Positions 28,384 to 35,383 of a stretch of DNA of 64,000 nucleotides are shown here, piece by piece. The position numbers and the translations under genes were made by a program. Source of the DNA: Pontibacter sp. FD36 (GTDB lineage: Bacteria > Bacteroidota > Bacteroidia > Cytophagales > Hymenobacteraceae). Position 1 is the stretch's first letter. Every line of letters begins with the position of its first letter. Location of the stretch: assembly GCF_015686655.1 (NCBI RefSeq), contig NZ_JADPMP010000008.1:1-64000 (forward strand), read 5' to 3'. The notes below the pieces were generated by a model that was not told the DNA's origin, searched no databases, and worked only from the letters and a program-made list of their open reading frames with translations.

Positions 28384-29715
28384 CTATGATGTACGTCTCA
28401 AAGAAATTTCCAGCACTTGTTCCGTCTTCTCTGTCACCTTAAAGCGGTTGTCAAGTCGTTGGCCGGCTATCCAGACGATAGACTGGTCAGATACCAATAC
28501 CAGCGTTTTTGCTTTAAGGTTGGCCGGAATCTTCTTATCAATCAGAAAATCACTGATTTTTTTCTTGCCGTTCATACCCAGCGGCACAAACCAGTCGCCT
28601 TCCTGCCAAGGTCGCAGTTTCAGCGGGAATTTAAGCAGGCCCGCATCCAGGGCAGCCACATGCGGTTTGGTGTTGAGCTTGTATGCACTAGCCGGTACGT
28701 AGCGTAGGCTTAGTTGCACGTGCGCCTCGTCCACTTCGGTCTGACCTTCTTGTATAGTCACACTCCCAAAGCGGCCCAGGTTACGCGGGGTGATCACAAG
28801 CTGGTCGCGGTCTTTCACCAGGGTATGGCTAGGCGAGTCGAACTGTTTGCCGGATAGACCTTCCAGCGCTTCTACCAGCTCCAGCACCACAGTATAGCTG
28901 AAGTTGAAGGGGCGCAACAATTCGTGCAGCACCACCGGCAGGCCTGTCGCGTTCTGCAGCGGTACCAGCGACAGGTATACGGCGTTGTCGGCTTCTTTTA
29001 TACTTTGCTGGCGCAGGTTGTCGATGTATGCGTGTACGATGGCTTCGGCCTGGCTCACCCGCTCGGCTGTGTGCTGCATGGTTTCCTCGAGGTTCGGGTT
29101 GATTTCCTTTAGCACCGGAATTACCTCATGCCTGATTTTGTTGCGCTGGTACTTGGTCGTCTCGTTCGAGGTGTCTTCGCGCCAGATCAGCCGTTGCTCC
29201 GTTACGAAATCGAAGATATCGTCTTTGGTAACGGTAAGCATTGGTCGGATGATGTGGCCGTTTTTGGCTGGTATACCATGCAGGCCGGCTATACCTGTGC
29301 CCTTGGTCAGGTGGAGCAATATGGTCTCTGTCAGGTCGTTGCTATGGTGGGCCGTGGCGATGTAGTCGTAACCTTCCTGTTGCCGTACCTGTTCAAACCA
29401 GGTATAGCGCAGGGTGCGGGCTGCCATCTGGATCGAAAGTTTCTCCTGCGCGGCGAAGGCGCGGGTGTCGAAATTTTCGGTAAAGAAGGGCACGTCGTAC
29501 TTTTTGGCCAGCTTTTTGGCAAAGAGTTGGTCGGCCTCAGCGTCTTCGGCACGCAGTCCGAAGTTGCAGTGCGCAATGGCAAAGGTATACTTGAGCTGGT
29601 GTAGTACTTCGCAAAGCACGATGGAGTCGATGCCGCTGCTGACAGCCGCCAGTATTTTGCTGTCGGGCTCGCAAAGGTTGTGTGATTGTATGAAACCGGA
29701 AACTTTCTGTAGCAT
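28384..29715 (-). CDS. tilS: tRNA(Ile)-lysidine synthase
   Basis: Essential enzyme that converts C34 of the CAU-anticodon tRNA-Ile to lysidine so that it reads AUA. 443 residues: N-terminal PP-loop ATPase (about 1-220), then substrate-recognition domains and a C-terminal TilS_C-like domain (KKISDFLIDKKIPANLK). The ATP-binding motif, normally SGGxDS, reads AVSSGIDSIV, with Ser replacing the first Gly. Other family segments are present (HCNFGLRAEDAEADQ, TAHHSNDLTETILLHLTKGTG, RPMLTVTKDDI, RNKIRHEVIPVLKE). AUA codons in this window mostly sit inside the recurrent GGTATA word, so this gene's product is used at those sites. Confidence 0.94.
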   Translation of the reverse strand: MLQKVSGFIQSHNLCEPDSKILAAVSSGIDSIVLCEVLHQLKYTFAIAHCNFGLRAEDAEADQLFAKKLAKKYDVPFFTENFDTRAFAAQEKLSIQMAARTLRYTWFEQVRQQEGYDYIATAHHSNDLTETILLHLTKGTGIAGLHGIPAKNGHIIRPMLTVTKDDIFDFVTEQRLIWREDTSNETTKYQRNKIRHEVIPVLKEINPNLEETMQHTAERVSQAEAIVHAYIDNLRQQSIKEADNAVYLSLVPLQNATGLPVVLHELLRPFNFSYTVVLELVEALEGLSGKQFDSPSHTLVKDRDQLVITPRNLGRFGSVTIQEGQTEVDEAHVQLSLRYVPASAYKLNTKPHVAALDAGLLKFPLKLRPWQEGDWFVPLGMNGKKKISDFLIDKKIPANLKAKTLVLVSDQSIVWIAGQRLDNRFKVTEKTEQVLEISLRRTS

Positions 29716-29740
29716 AAGGCAGCGGCTGGTATATTTTTTA

Positions 29741-29748
29741 TAATTTTG
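29741..29748 (+). promoter_or_regulatory. -7 box (TAATTTTG) upstream of the OstA-like gene
   Basis: Full TAnnTTTG match; no TTG at -33. Predicted leader of about 80 bases to the ATG at 29837. It sits just outside the tilS start on the opposite strand. Confidence 0.45.
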
Positions 29749-29836
29749 AAGTTAAGAACAGGCAAAGGCCGCAGGTATAAGAAACGTTGAAACGAGACGT
29801 CACACCTGGTAGGTCATTGTCTTTTGTCCATAAAGC

Positions 29837-31684
29837 ATGAACATCACAAAATTAGTTTATTCTATTCTGTTTACGCTATTGTCGCTGACAGTTTTGGCGC
29901 AGGAGCAACAGCAGCAGAAACCACCGGTGACTGTGCGGCAGGCTACGCAGCAGGTAAAGCCGCCACAGCCGCCCAAAATTGTGCCGCAGCAACAGCCACC
30001 GCAGCCACGCATGAATCAGCCACAGCAGGCCCCTGCACAGCCCCGCATGAACCAGCAGCAGGAGCCTGCGCGTCCGGGTCAGACGCCGGCCCAGCAAGGT
30101 CCTCAACAGCAGGATCGTGTGCAACTGGAGAGTGCTGATGACCTGATTGGTACTACGATCAATGGGAGACGCGTGAATAAGCTGATTGGGAATGTGATCT
30201 TTAAGCAAAAAGAGACGTTTCTGTATGCCGACTCCGTGTACCAATACCGTGACAGTGAGATACTGGAGGCATTCGGCAATGTGCGCATCAACCAGGCAGA
30301 TACTGTTACCATGACCGGTACCAAGGCCATCTACGACGGTGCAAAACGCACTGCCAGAATGAGCGGTGGTGTGACCATGCAGGATCCGCGTATGACACTG
30401 ACCACGCCTACGCTTGATTATAACCTGGAAAACCGCACGGCAGTCTATACCGAGGGCGGAACCATTGTAGACCCCGAAAACCGCCTGCAGAGCCAGCGAG
30501 GTACTTACGACACCAATACCAAAGTCTTTACCTTTCAGCAGAATGTGAAAGTGTTCTCAGCCGACTACGAGATCACGGCGCAGAACATGCGCTACAACAC
30601 AGAGAGCAAGGTGGTGTACTTCCAGGGACCAACCTTCATCAAAGGTCAGAATGGCGATTTATACGCAGAGCAGGGTACTTATAATACTATTACCAAGGTA
30701 TCCCGTTTCGGACGTAATGCCTACATCGTAACGCCGGAATACCGTTTGGGGGGAGATGATCTGTATTATGACGAAGCCCGCGGCTATGGGGAGGCGAAGG
30801 TAAACATGACCATGCGCTCGCTCAAAGACGACGTGACCATACGTGGCCAGGTGGGCCGCTACTGGCGCGATCAGGGGGTAGCCAAGGTATGGGGCAGTCC
30901 GGTGATGGAATCGATCATGGACGGCGATACCTTGTACATGGCTGCTGACTCGCTCATTTCAAGGGAGGCCAAGGCAGACGGACAGCCAAGTATGCTGTTT
31001 GCTTTCAATAACGTCAAGATCTTCAAATCAGACCTGCAGGGCACCTGCGACTCACTGAGCTACAACCGTACCGACTCGCTGATGTACATGCACCGCAACC
31101 CGACACTGTGGAGCGAGCAGAGCCAGATCGTGGGCGATACCATCCGCATCCACATGCGAAACAAGACCATCGATAAGATGTACATTTTCAGCAACTCCTT
31201 TATTACTTCTGAAGACTCACTCCAGAATTATAACCAGGTGAAGGGCCGTAACATGGTGGCGCACTTCCGGGACGGGCGTATGCGACGTGTAAATGTAAAC
31301 GGCAATGGCGAGAGTATTTATTTTGCGTTGGAAGGTGATTCGGTGCTAACGGGTATGAACCGGGCTGTGTGTAGCGACATGGTTTTGAACTTTGCGGAAA
31401 ATAAACTGAAATCTATTTCGTTTCTTGTAAATCCGGACGCAAAGTTCATACCGCCGCACGAGTTGCAGGCTAGTGACCGGAGGCTTGAAGGATTTGCCTG
31501 GCTCGAAGAACTCAGACCAGATAAAAAAGAGGTACTGGCTCCGCGCGAACCGGTGAAAGCGCCGGATGTGCCTACTAAAGCTGCTGTTCCTGCCAAAGGC
31601 AAAGCAGTTGGCAACAAGTCAGGCCAGACGCCAGCTAAAAAGCCTGCTGCAGGAGCTGCCAAGCAGTCGCCGGCCCGCAAGTAA
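29837..31684 (+). CDS. OstA-like (LptA/LptD N-domain) envelope protein
   Basis: 615 residues. Signal peptide (MNITKLVYSILFTLLSLTVLAQ), then a Pro/Gln-rich low-complexity region (about residues 22-95), then a long series of beta-jelly-roll repeats of the OstA type: ADSVYQYRDSEILEAFGNVRIN, YDGAKRTARMSGGVTMQD, LDYNLENRTAVYTEGG and so on to about residue 480. The C-terminus is Lys/Ala/Pro-rich. LptA and the LptD N-domain bridge lipopolysaccharide across the periplasm with this fold, so a role in LPS transport is inferred. bamD follows 55 bases downstream with its own promoter, placing two outer-membrane assembly functions together. Confidence 0.87.
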   Translation: MNITKLVYSILFTLLSLTVLAQEQQQQKPPVTVRQATQQVKPPQPPKIVPQQQPPQPRMNQPQQAPAQPRMNQQQEPARPGQTPAQQGPQQQDRVQLESADDLIGTTINGRRVNKLIGNVIFKQKETFLYADSVYQYRDSEILEAFGNVRINQADTVTMTGTKAIYDGAKRTARMSGGVTMQDPRMTLTTPTLDYNLENRTAVYTEGGTIVDPENRLQSQRGTYDTNTKVFTFQQNVKVFSADYEITAQNMRYNTESKVVYFQGPTFIKGQNGDLYAEQGTYNTITKVSRFGRNAYIVTPEYRLGGDDLYYDEARGYGEAKVNMTMRSLKDDVTIRGQVGRYWRDQGVAKVWGSPVMESIMDGDTLYMAADSLISREAKADGQPSMLFAFNNVKIFKSDLQGTCDSLSYNRTDSLMYMHRNPTLWSEQSQIVGDTIRIHMRNKTIDKMYIFSNSFITSEDSLQNYNQVKGRNMVAHFRDGRMRRVNVNGNGESIYFALEGDSVLTGMNRAVCSDMVLNFAENKLKSISFLVNPDAKFIPPHELQASDRRLEGFAWLEELRPDKKEVLAPREPVKAPDVPTKAAVPAKGKAVGNKSGQTPAKKPAAGAAKQSPARK

Positions 31685-31701
31685 ACACGCTATATTCACG
31701 C

Positions 31702-31732
31702 TTGTAAATCACAGGGATATTGTATAATTTTG
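31702..31732 (+). promoter_or_regulatory. bamD promoter, TTG-N20-TAATTTTG, almost abutting the start codon
   Basis: TTG at 31702-31704, a 20-base spacer, TAATTTTG at 31725-31732. The ATG is at 31740, so the transcript would have at most a few leader bases. Confidence 0.72.
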
Positions 31733-31739
31733 CCCGTTC

Positions 31740-32564
31740 ATGAACAGAGGAATCCTGCATACCGTCGTAATGTTGTGCCTGTTGGTATTTGCAACCAGCT
31801 GCAGCAACTTTCAAAAGCTGTTAAAAAGCAACGACGTTGATCTGAAATACAAAGCCGCACTCGAGTACTACGAGAAAGGGGACTACTACCGTGCAAACCA
31901 ACTGCTCGAGCAGGTGATGCCGTTGATGACAGGTAGAGAAGAGGCTGAGAGAGCCCGTTTCTACTACGCCAACACACATTACCAGCAGCGGGAGTACATG
32001 CTGAGTGCCTTCCAGTTCCGCACCTTCTACGAAACCTACCCGCGTAGTGAGATGGCAGAGGAGGCCATGTTCCTGCAGGCTAAGTCACTTTACAACGACT
32101 CACCGGACTTCGAGCAGGATCAGACCAGCACCATCACGGCTATGGAGTCGATCCAGGAATTCCTGGTACGCTACCCAAGCAGCCAGTTCTCCGCCGAGGC
32201 CAATAAGATGTTCGATGATCTGAGCGCCAAGCTGGATCTGAAAGCTTTTGAAAGTGCCCGCTTGTATTACAAGCTGCGCTATTACAAGTCTGCAGTGGTG
32301 GCATTTACGAACTTTTTGCGCGAGAACCCGTCTTCGCCCTATAGTGAGCAGGCAGCTTACCTGAGAGTGGATGCACAATACCGCTTTGCGCTGGAAAGCG
32401 TGCCGGACAAGCAGCAGGAACGTTTCATGGAAGCTATTGATTTTTACCAGGCCTTCATCGACCAGTATCCCGACAGCAATTACCTGCGTAGTGCTGAGCA
32501 AGTATTCGCCAACGCGCAATCGGAGCTCGAGAAATTAAAGAAAAACAACCCAAGCAATTCATAA
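31740..32564 (+). CDS. bamD: Outer membrane protein assembly factor BamD, lipoprotein
   Basis: Periplasmic lipoprotein of the BAM complex, 274 residues. The N-terminus MNRGILHTVVMLCLLVFATSC ends in a lipobox with Cys21, and the mature chain consists of TPR-like helices: YYEKGDYYRANQLLEQVMP, ARFYYANTHYQQREYMLSA, FYETYPRSEMAEEAMFLQA, then later FLRENPSSPYSEQAAYLRV. The arrangement of five TPRs is typical of BamD/YfiO. rpoZ begins 11 bases downstream; the run bamD-rpoZ-coaC-coaB-DUF4835 looks like one operon, an order seen in Bacteroidota. The next Met (residue 11) would leave too short a signal peptide, so the first ATG is retained. Confidence 0.93.
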   Translation: MNRGILHTVVMLCLLVFATSCSNFQKLLKSNDVDLKYKAALEYYEKGDYYRANQLLEQVMPLMTGREEAERARFYYANTHYQQREYMLSAFQFRTFYETYPRSEMAEEAMFLQAKSLYNDSPDFEQDQTSTITAMESIQEFLVRYPSSQFSAEANKMFDDLSAKLDLKAFESARLYYKLRYYKSAVVAFTNFLRENPSSPYSEQAAYLRVDAQYRFALESVPDKQQERFMEAIDFYQAFIDQYPDSNYLRSAEQVFANAQSELEKLKKNNPSNS

Positions 32565-32575
32565 AGCAAGTATAT

Positions 32576-32902
32576 ATGGCAATCGTTCCATCATCAATCG
32601 TTACCCGTAACATGGCCGACTTTGCAGAGCAGACCGGCAATGTGTACAAGTCTGTTTCGGTTATCTCTAAAAGAGCCAACCAAATCTCTGTGAAGCTGAA
32701 AGAAGAGTTGAACTCTAAGCTGGCCGAGTTTGCCACCACAGTGGACAACTTGGAGGAGGTATTTGAGAACCGTGAGCAGATCGAAATTTCTAAATACTAC
32801 GAGCGCCTGCCAAAGCCTACCAGCCTTGCTATTGAGGAGTTCCTGGAAGGTAAAGTATACGTGCGCACACCAGACGAAGAGACTGACGAAATATCGCTGT
32901 AA
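32576..32902 (+). CDS. rpoZ: DNA-directed RNA polymerase omega subunit
   Basis: 108 residues. The Bacteroidota-type omega is recognised by SIVTRNMADFAEQTGNVY and VISKRANQISVKLKEEL, equivalent to the helix that clamps the beta' C-terminus in other bacteria. It assists RNA polymerase assembly. The gene sits between bamD (11 bases) and coaC (5 bases), an arrangement that recalls the rpoZ-dfp neighbourhood of other phyla. No unusual features. Confidence 0.9.
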   Translation: MAIVPSSIVTRNMADFAEQTGNVYKSVSVISKRANQISVKLKEELNSKLAEFATTVDNLEEVFENREQIEISKYYERLPKPTSLAIEEFLEGKVYVRTPDEETDEISL

Positions 32903-32907
32903 GGCGC

Positions 32908-33468
32908 ATGCTCCGGAATCGGAAAATAGTATTGGGGGTTTGCGGAAGTATCGCTGCGTATAAGGCAGCCATGCTGGTTCGCTTACTCGTGAAAGCAGAA
33001 GCAGAAGTGCAGGTCATCCTGACCACTTCTGCTTCTGCCTTTATAACCCCGCTCACATTAGCTACCCTCTCCAAGCGGCCTGTGCTCACTGAGTTTGTGC
33101 TCAACGAGCAGGGTGTGTGGAATAACCACGTGGAACTGGGCCTTTGGGCCGATGCCATGGTGGTAGCACCTGCCAGTGCCAACACGGTAGCCAAGTTTGC
33201 CAACGGCTTTTGCGATAACCTGCTTTCCGCTACCTACCTGTCGGCACGCTGCCCGGTGTTTGTAGCCCCGGCCATGGACCTGGATATGTACCAGCACCCA
33301 GCCGTGCAGGCTAACTTTACGAAGCTGCGCGGCTATGGCAACTTCATCATTGAGGCCGGGTATGGCGAACTGGCCAGTGGACTGGTGGGACAGGGGCGTA
33401 TGGCAGAGCCAGAGGAAATTATTCGCGTACTAGAAAATCACTTCACAGGCATTGGAAAAACTGTTTAA
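32908..33468 (+). CDS. coaC: Phosphopantothenoylcysteine decarboxylase domain, separate polypeptide (CoaC)
   Basis: 186-residue flavoprotein of the HFCD family that decarboxylates phosphopantothenoylcysteine in coenzyme A synthesis. VLGVCGSIAAYKAAML binds FMN; NNHVELGLWADAMVVAPASANT carries the active-site His; APAMDLDMYQHP corresponds to the PAMN motif with Asp for Asn. The segment ELASGLVGQGRM lies where E. coli Dfp has its catalytic Cys and shows Ser. In most bacteria this domain is fused to CoaB. Here it ends at TAA (33466-33468), overlapping coaB by 17 bases in another frame; removing one A from the A5 run at 33456-33460 would join the two. Confidence 0.88.
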   Translation: MLRNRKIVLGVCGSIAAYKAAMLVRLLVKAEAEVQVILTTSASAFITPLTLATLSKRPVLTEFVLNEQGVWNNHVELGLWADAMVVAPASANTVAKFANGFCDNLLSATYLSARCPVFVAPAMDLDMYQHPAVQANFTKLRGYGNFIIEAGYGELASGLVGQGRMAEPEEIIRVLENHFTGIGKTV

Positions 33469-34111
33469 GGACAAAACCGTCGTCCTGACTGCCGGCCCGA
33501 CATACGAACCAATTGATCCGGTGCGTTTTATAGGCAACCACTCAACAGGTAAAATGGGCTATGCATTAGCTGAGTGCTTTGCCAGCCGCGGTGCTCAGGT
33601 GCAGCTGGTGGCGGGGCCAACCAACCTGCAGGCGCAGCATGATGCCATCACGGTTATACCTGTCACGACTGCCGATGAAATGTATGCGGCAGTTAAGCAG
33701 CAGGCTCCTGCGGCTGATATCTGGGTATTTGCCGCTGCCGTAGCCGATTACAAACCCAAGGTCGTAGCTGACCGCAAAATAAAAAAAGCCGGTGCCGAAC
33801 TGACGATTGAACTCGTCAAGAACGTTGACATTGCAGCGGCGCTCGGCAAAGAAAAGCGGCAGGATCAGTTTGCCGTGGGATTCGCCCTGGAGACGGATAA
33901 CGAAGACAGCAATGCCCGCGAGAAGCTTCAGAAGAAGAACCTGAACATGATTGTGCTGAACTCCCTCAATGATCCGGGCGCTGGTTTTAAGCACGATACA
34001 AATAAAATCACTATTATTGAGAAAGATACGACCACGGCTTTTGAGTTGAAGCACAAAAGCGAAGTGGCACAGGATATCGTGAACCTGATTTGGGAGAGAC
34101 TCTATGCTTAA
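33452..34111 (+). CDS. coaB: Phosphopantothenate-cysteine ligase domain, separate polypeptide (CoaB)
   Basis: 219 residues from a TTG at 33452 (MEKLFKDKTVVLTAGPTYE). CoaB uses CTP (or ATP) to ligate cysteine to 4'-phosphopantothenate, the step before CoaC. Nucleotide-binding LTAGPTYEPIDPVRFIGNHSTG, shown here in part as TAGPTYEPIDPVRFIGNHS, and later AAAVADYKPKVVADRKIKK and GFALETDNE are conserved. The start overlaps coaC by 17 bases in the +1 register. The upstream edge lacks the usual linker, as expected of a fused protein cut in two, so the pair may be a true split, a frameshifted gene or a base-call error. It overlaps the next gene by 8 bases. Confidence 0.88.
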   Translation: MEKLFKDKTVVLTAGPTYEPIDPVRFIGNHSTGKMGYALAECFASRGAQVQLVAGPTNLQAQHDAITVIPVTTADEMYAAVKQQAPAADIWVFAAAVADYKPKVVADRKIKKAGAELTIELVKNVDIAAALGKEKRQDQFAVGFALETDNEDSNAREKLQKKNLNMIVLNSLNDPGAGFKHDTNKITIIEKDTTTAFELKHKSEVAQDIVNLIWERLYA

Positions 34112-35009
34112 GCGACTGTTTGTTTTGCTGTGTGTGATGGGAGTAGCCTTGGGAGCCCGTGCTCAGGAGCTGCAGTGCGATGTAGTGGTCAACAGCGAAC
34201 AGGTAGCTTTTGCTAACCGGCAACTGTTCACCGAAATGCAAAACCGCATTTTTGAGTTTATGAACAACCGCCGCTGGACTAATCAGTCTTACAGAGTAGA
34301 TGAGCGCATCAAGTGCCGCATGCTGATCAACCTGACCGAGATGCCGGAGGTAGGTACTTTCCGCGCCAATGTGCAGATCGTATCTGTGCGTCCTGCCTAT
34401 GGCACTGGCTACGAATCTACGCTTTTCTCGTTCATTGACCGCGACTGGCTTTTCCAGTTTAATGAGGCCCAACCGCTCGACTTTGCCGAAAACAATTTTA
34501 CCGGCAATCTGTCTGCCATGCTGGCTTACTATGCCTATATGATCATCGGGATGGACAATGACAGCTTTGCCAAGCTGGGTGGCTCGCCCTCTTTTGACCG
34601 GGCTCGTGGCATTTTGAACCTGGCTGCTTCACAGAACTCTATCTTCCCGGGCTGGCGTCCGTTTGAAGGGAACCGCAACCGCTACTGGATGATCGATAAC
34701 CTGCAAGATCCGGTGTTTATACCTTTCCGCGAAGGAATCTACGCCATGCACCGCCAAGGGATGGACCTGATGGTACAGGACCCGGAGAAGGCTCGTAAGA
34801 CTACGCTCGAAGTGCTACGAAACATTCAGAAAATATCGCAGCAGAAGCCCGGTGCGGCTCTGATCCGCTCTTTCTTTGAAGCCAAGTCAGATGAGCTGGT
34901 AAATATTTTCAAGACGGCCGCTCCGGCTGATAAGCAGGCTGCCTATACCTTGCTCACGCAGGTGGATCCTACTAACAATACCAAATACGAAGTGCTGCTC
35001 CAGCGCTAA
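34104..35009 (+). CDS. DUF4835 family exported protein
   Basis: 301 residues with a signal peptide (MLKRLFVLLCVMGVALGARA). The mature chain begins QELQCDVVVNSEQV and includes FTEMQNRIFEFMNNRRWT and the conserved AYYAYMIIGMDNDSFAKLGG, recognisable as DUF4835, a Bacteroidota family found next to CoA and recN genes. The function is unknown; the signal peptide places it in the periplasm or outer membrane. It overlaps the coaB stop by 8 bases, so translation is coupled. The next small gene follows 68 bases later. Confidence 0.87.
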   Translation: MLKRLFVLLCVMGVALGARAQELQCDVVVNSEQVAFANRQLFTEMQNRIFEFMNNRRWTNQSYRVDERIKCRMLINLTEMPEVGTFRANVQIVSVRPAYGTGYESTLFSFIDRDWLFQFNEAQPLDFAENNFTGNLSAMLAYYAYMIIGMDNDSFAKLGGSPSFDRARGILNLAASQNSIFPGWRPFEGNRNRYWMIDNLQDPVFIPFREGIYAMHRQGMDLMVQDPEKARKTTLEVLRNIQKISQQKPGAALIRSFFEAKSDELVNIFKTAAPADKQAAYTLLTQVDPTNNTKYEVLLQR

Positions 35010-35077
35010 GCCTTTTCCAAATTTCACAGAAAGCGCGTATCTTCACGGGACGGAGGACCATACCTGCGCAAACACCT

Positions 35078-35308
35078 ATGGGCAAACGCCAAATCAGAAT
35101 CTATCGAAACCAATTGGCCGATCACCTGCCCGATCTTCTACAACAGCAGACGGTGCAAGTGGTGTTAAGAAACCGTGTGGTCGTACAGGGGGTACTGCAG
35201 CATGTGTCAGTCCAAGAGCTGGAGTTGTTGGACGGTCGCAGGCACAAACATACCATACCTGTGCCTGAGGTAGAAGAAGTGATTTACGACATCGAAGCAC
35301 CTTATTAA
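35078..35308 (+). CDS. Small protein with Sm/Hfq-like predicted fold (candidate RNA-binding protein)
   Basis: 76 residues. An N-terminal helix (NQLADHLPDLLQQQ) is followed by five predicted short strands: TVQVVLRN, VVVQGVLQHVS, ELELLDGRR, HKHTIPVPE, VEEVIYDI. This matches the Sm fold in length and order. Two places resemble Hfq closely: LRNRVVVQGVL against Sm1 LVNGIKLQGQI, and RRHKHTIPV against the Hfq Sm2 motif (Y/F)KHAI. Hfq has not been recognised in most Bacteroidota. No search was run, so this is a fold inference; an unrelated small beta-barrel is the main alternative. It lies between a DUF4835 gene and recN, with 68 and 75 bases on either side. Confidence 0.6.
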   Translation: MGKRQIRIYRNQLADHLPDLLQQQTVQVVLRNRVVVQGVLQHVSVQELELLDGRRHKHTIPVPEVEEVIYDIEAPY

Positions 35309-35383
35309 AATACACCCGAATTATCGAACTAAGTCCGGGTATTAAATCTTATACCTTGTGACTAGCATCTTGCATCCTTATAT

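Noticed and set aside
28259..28702. 147-codon plus-strand open frame over the end of tilS
   Set aside because: Lies antisense to the conserved C-terminus of tilS, with no family motif; a shadow frame.
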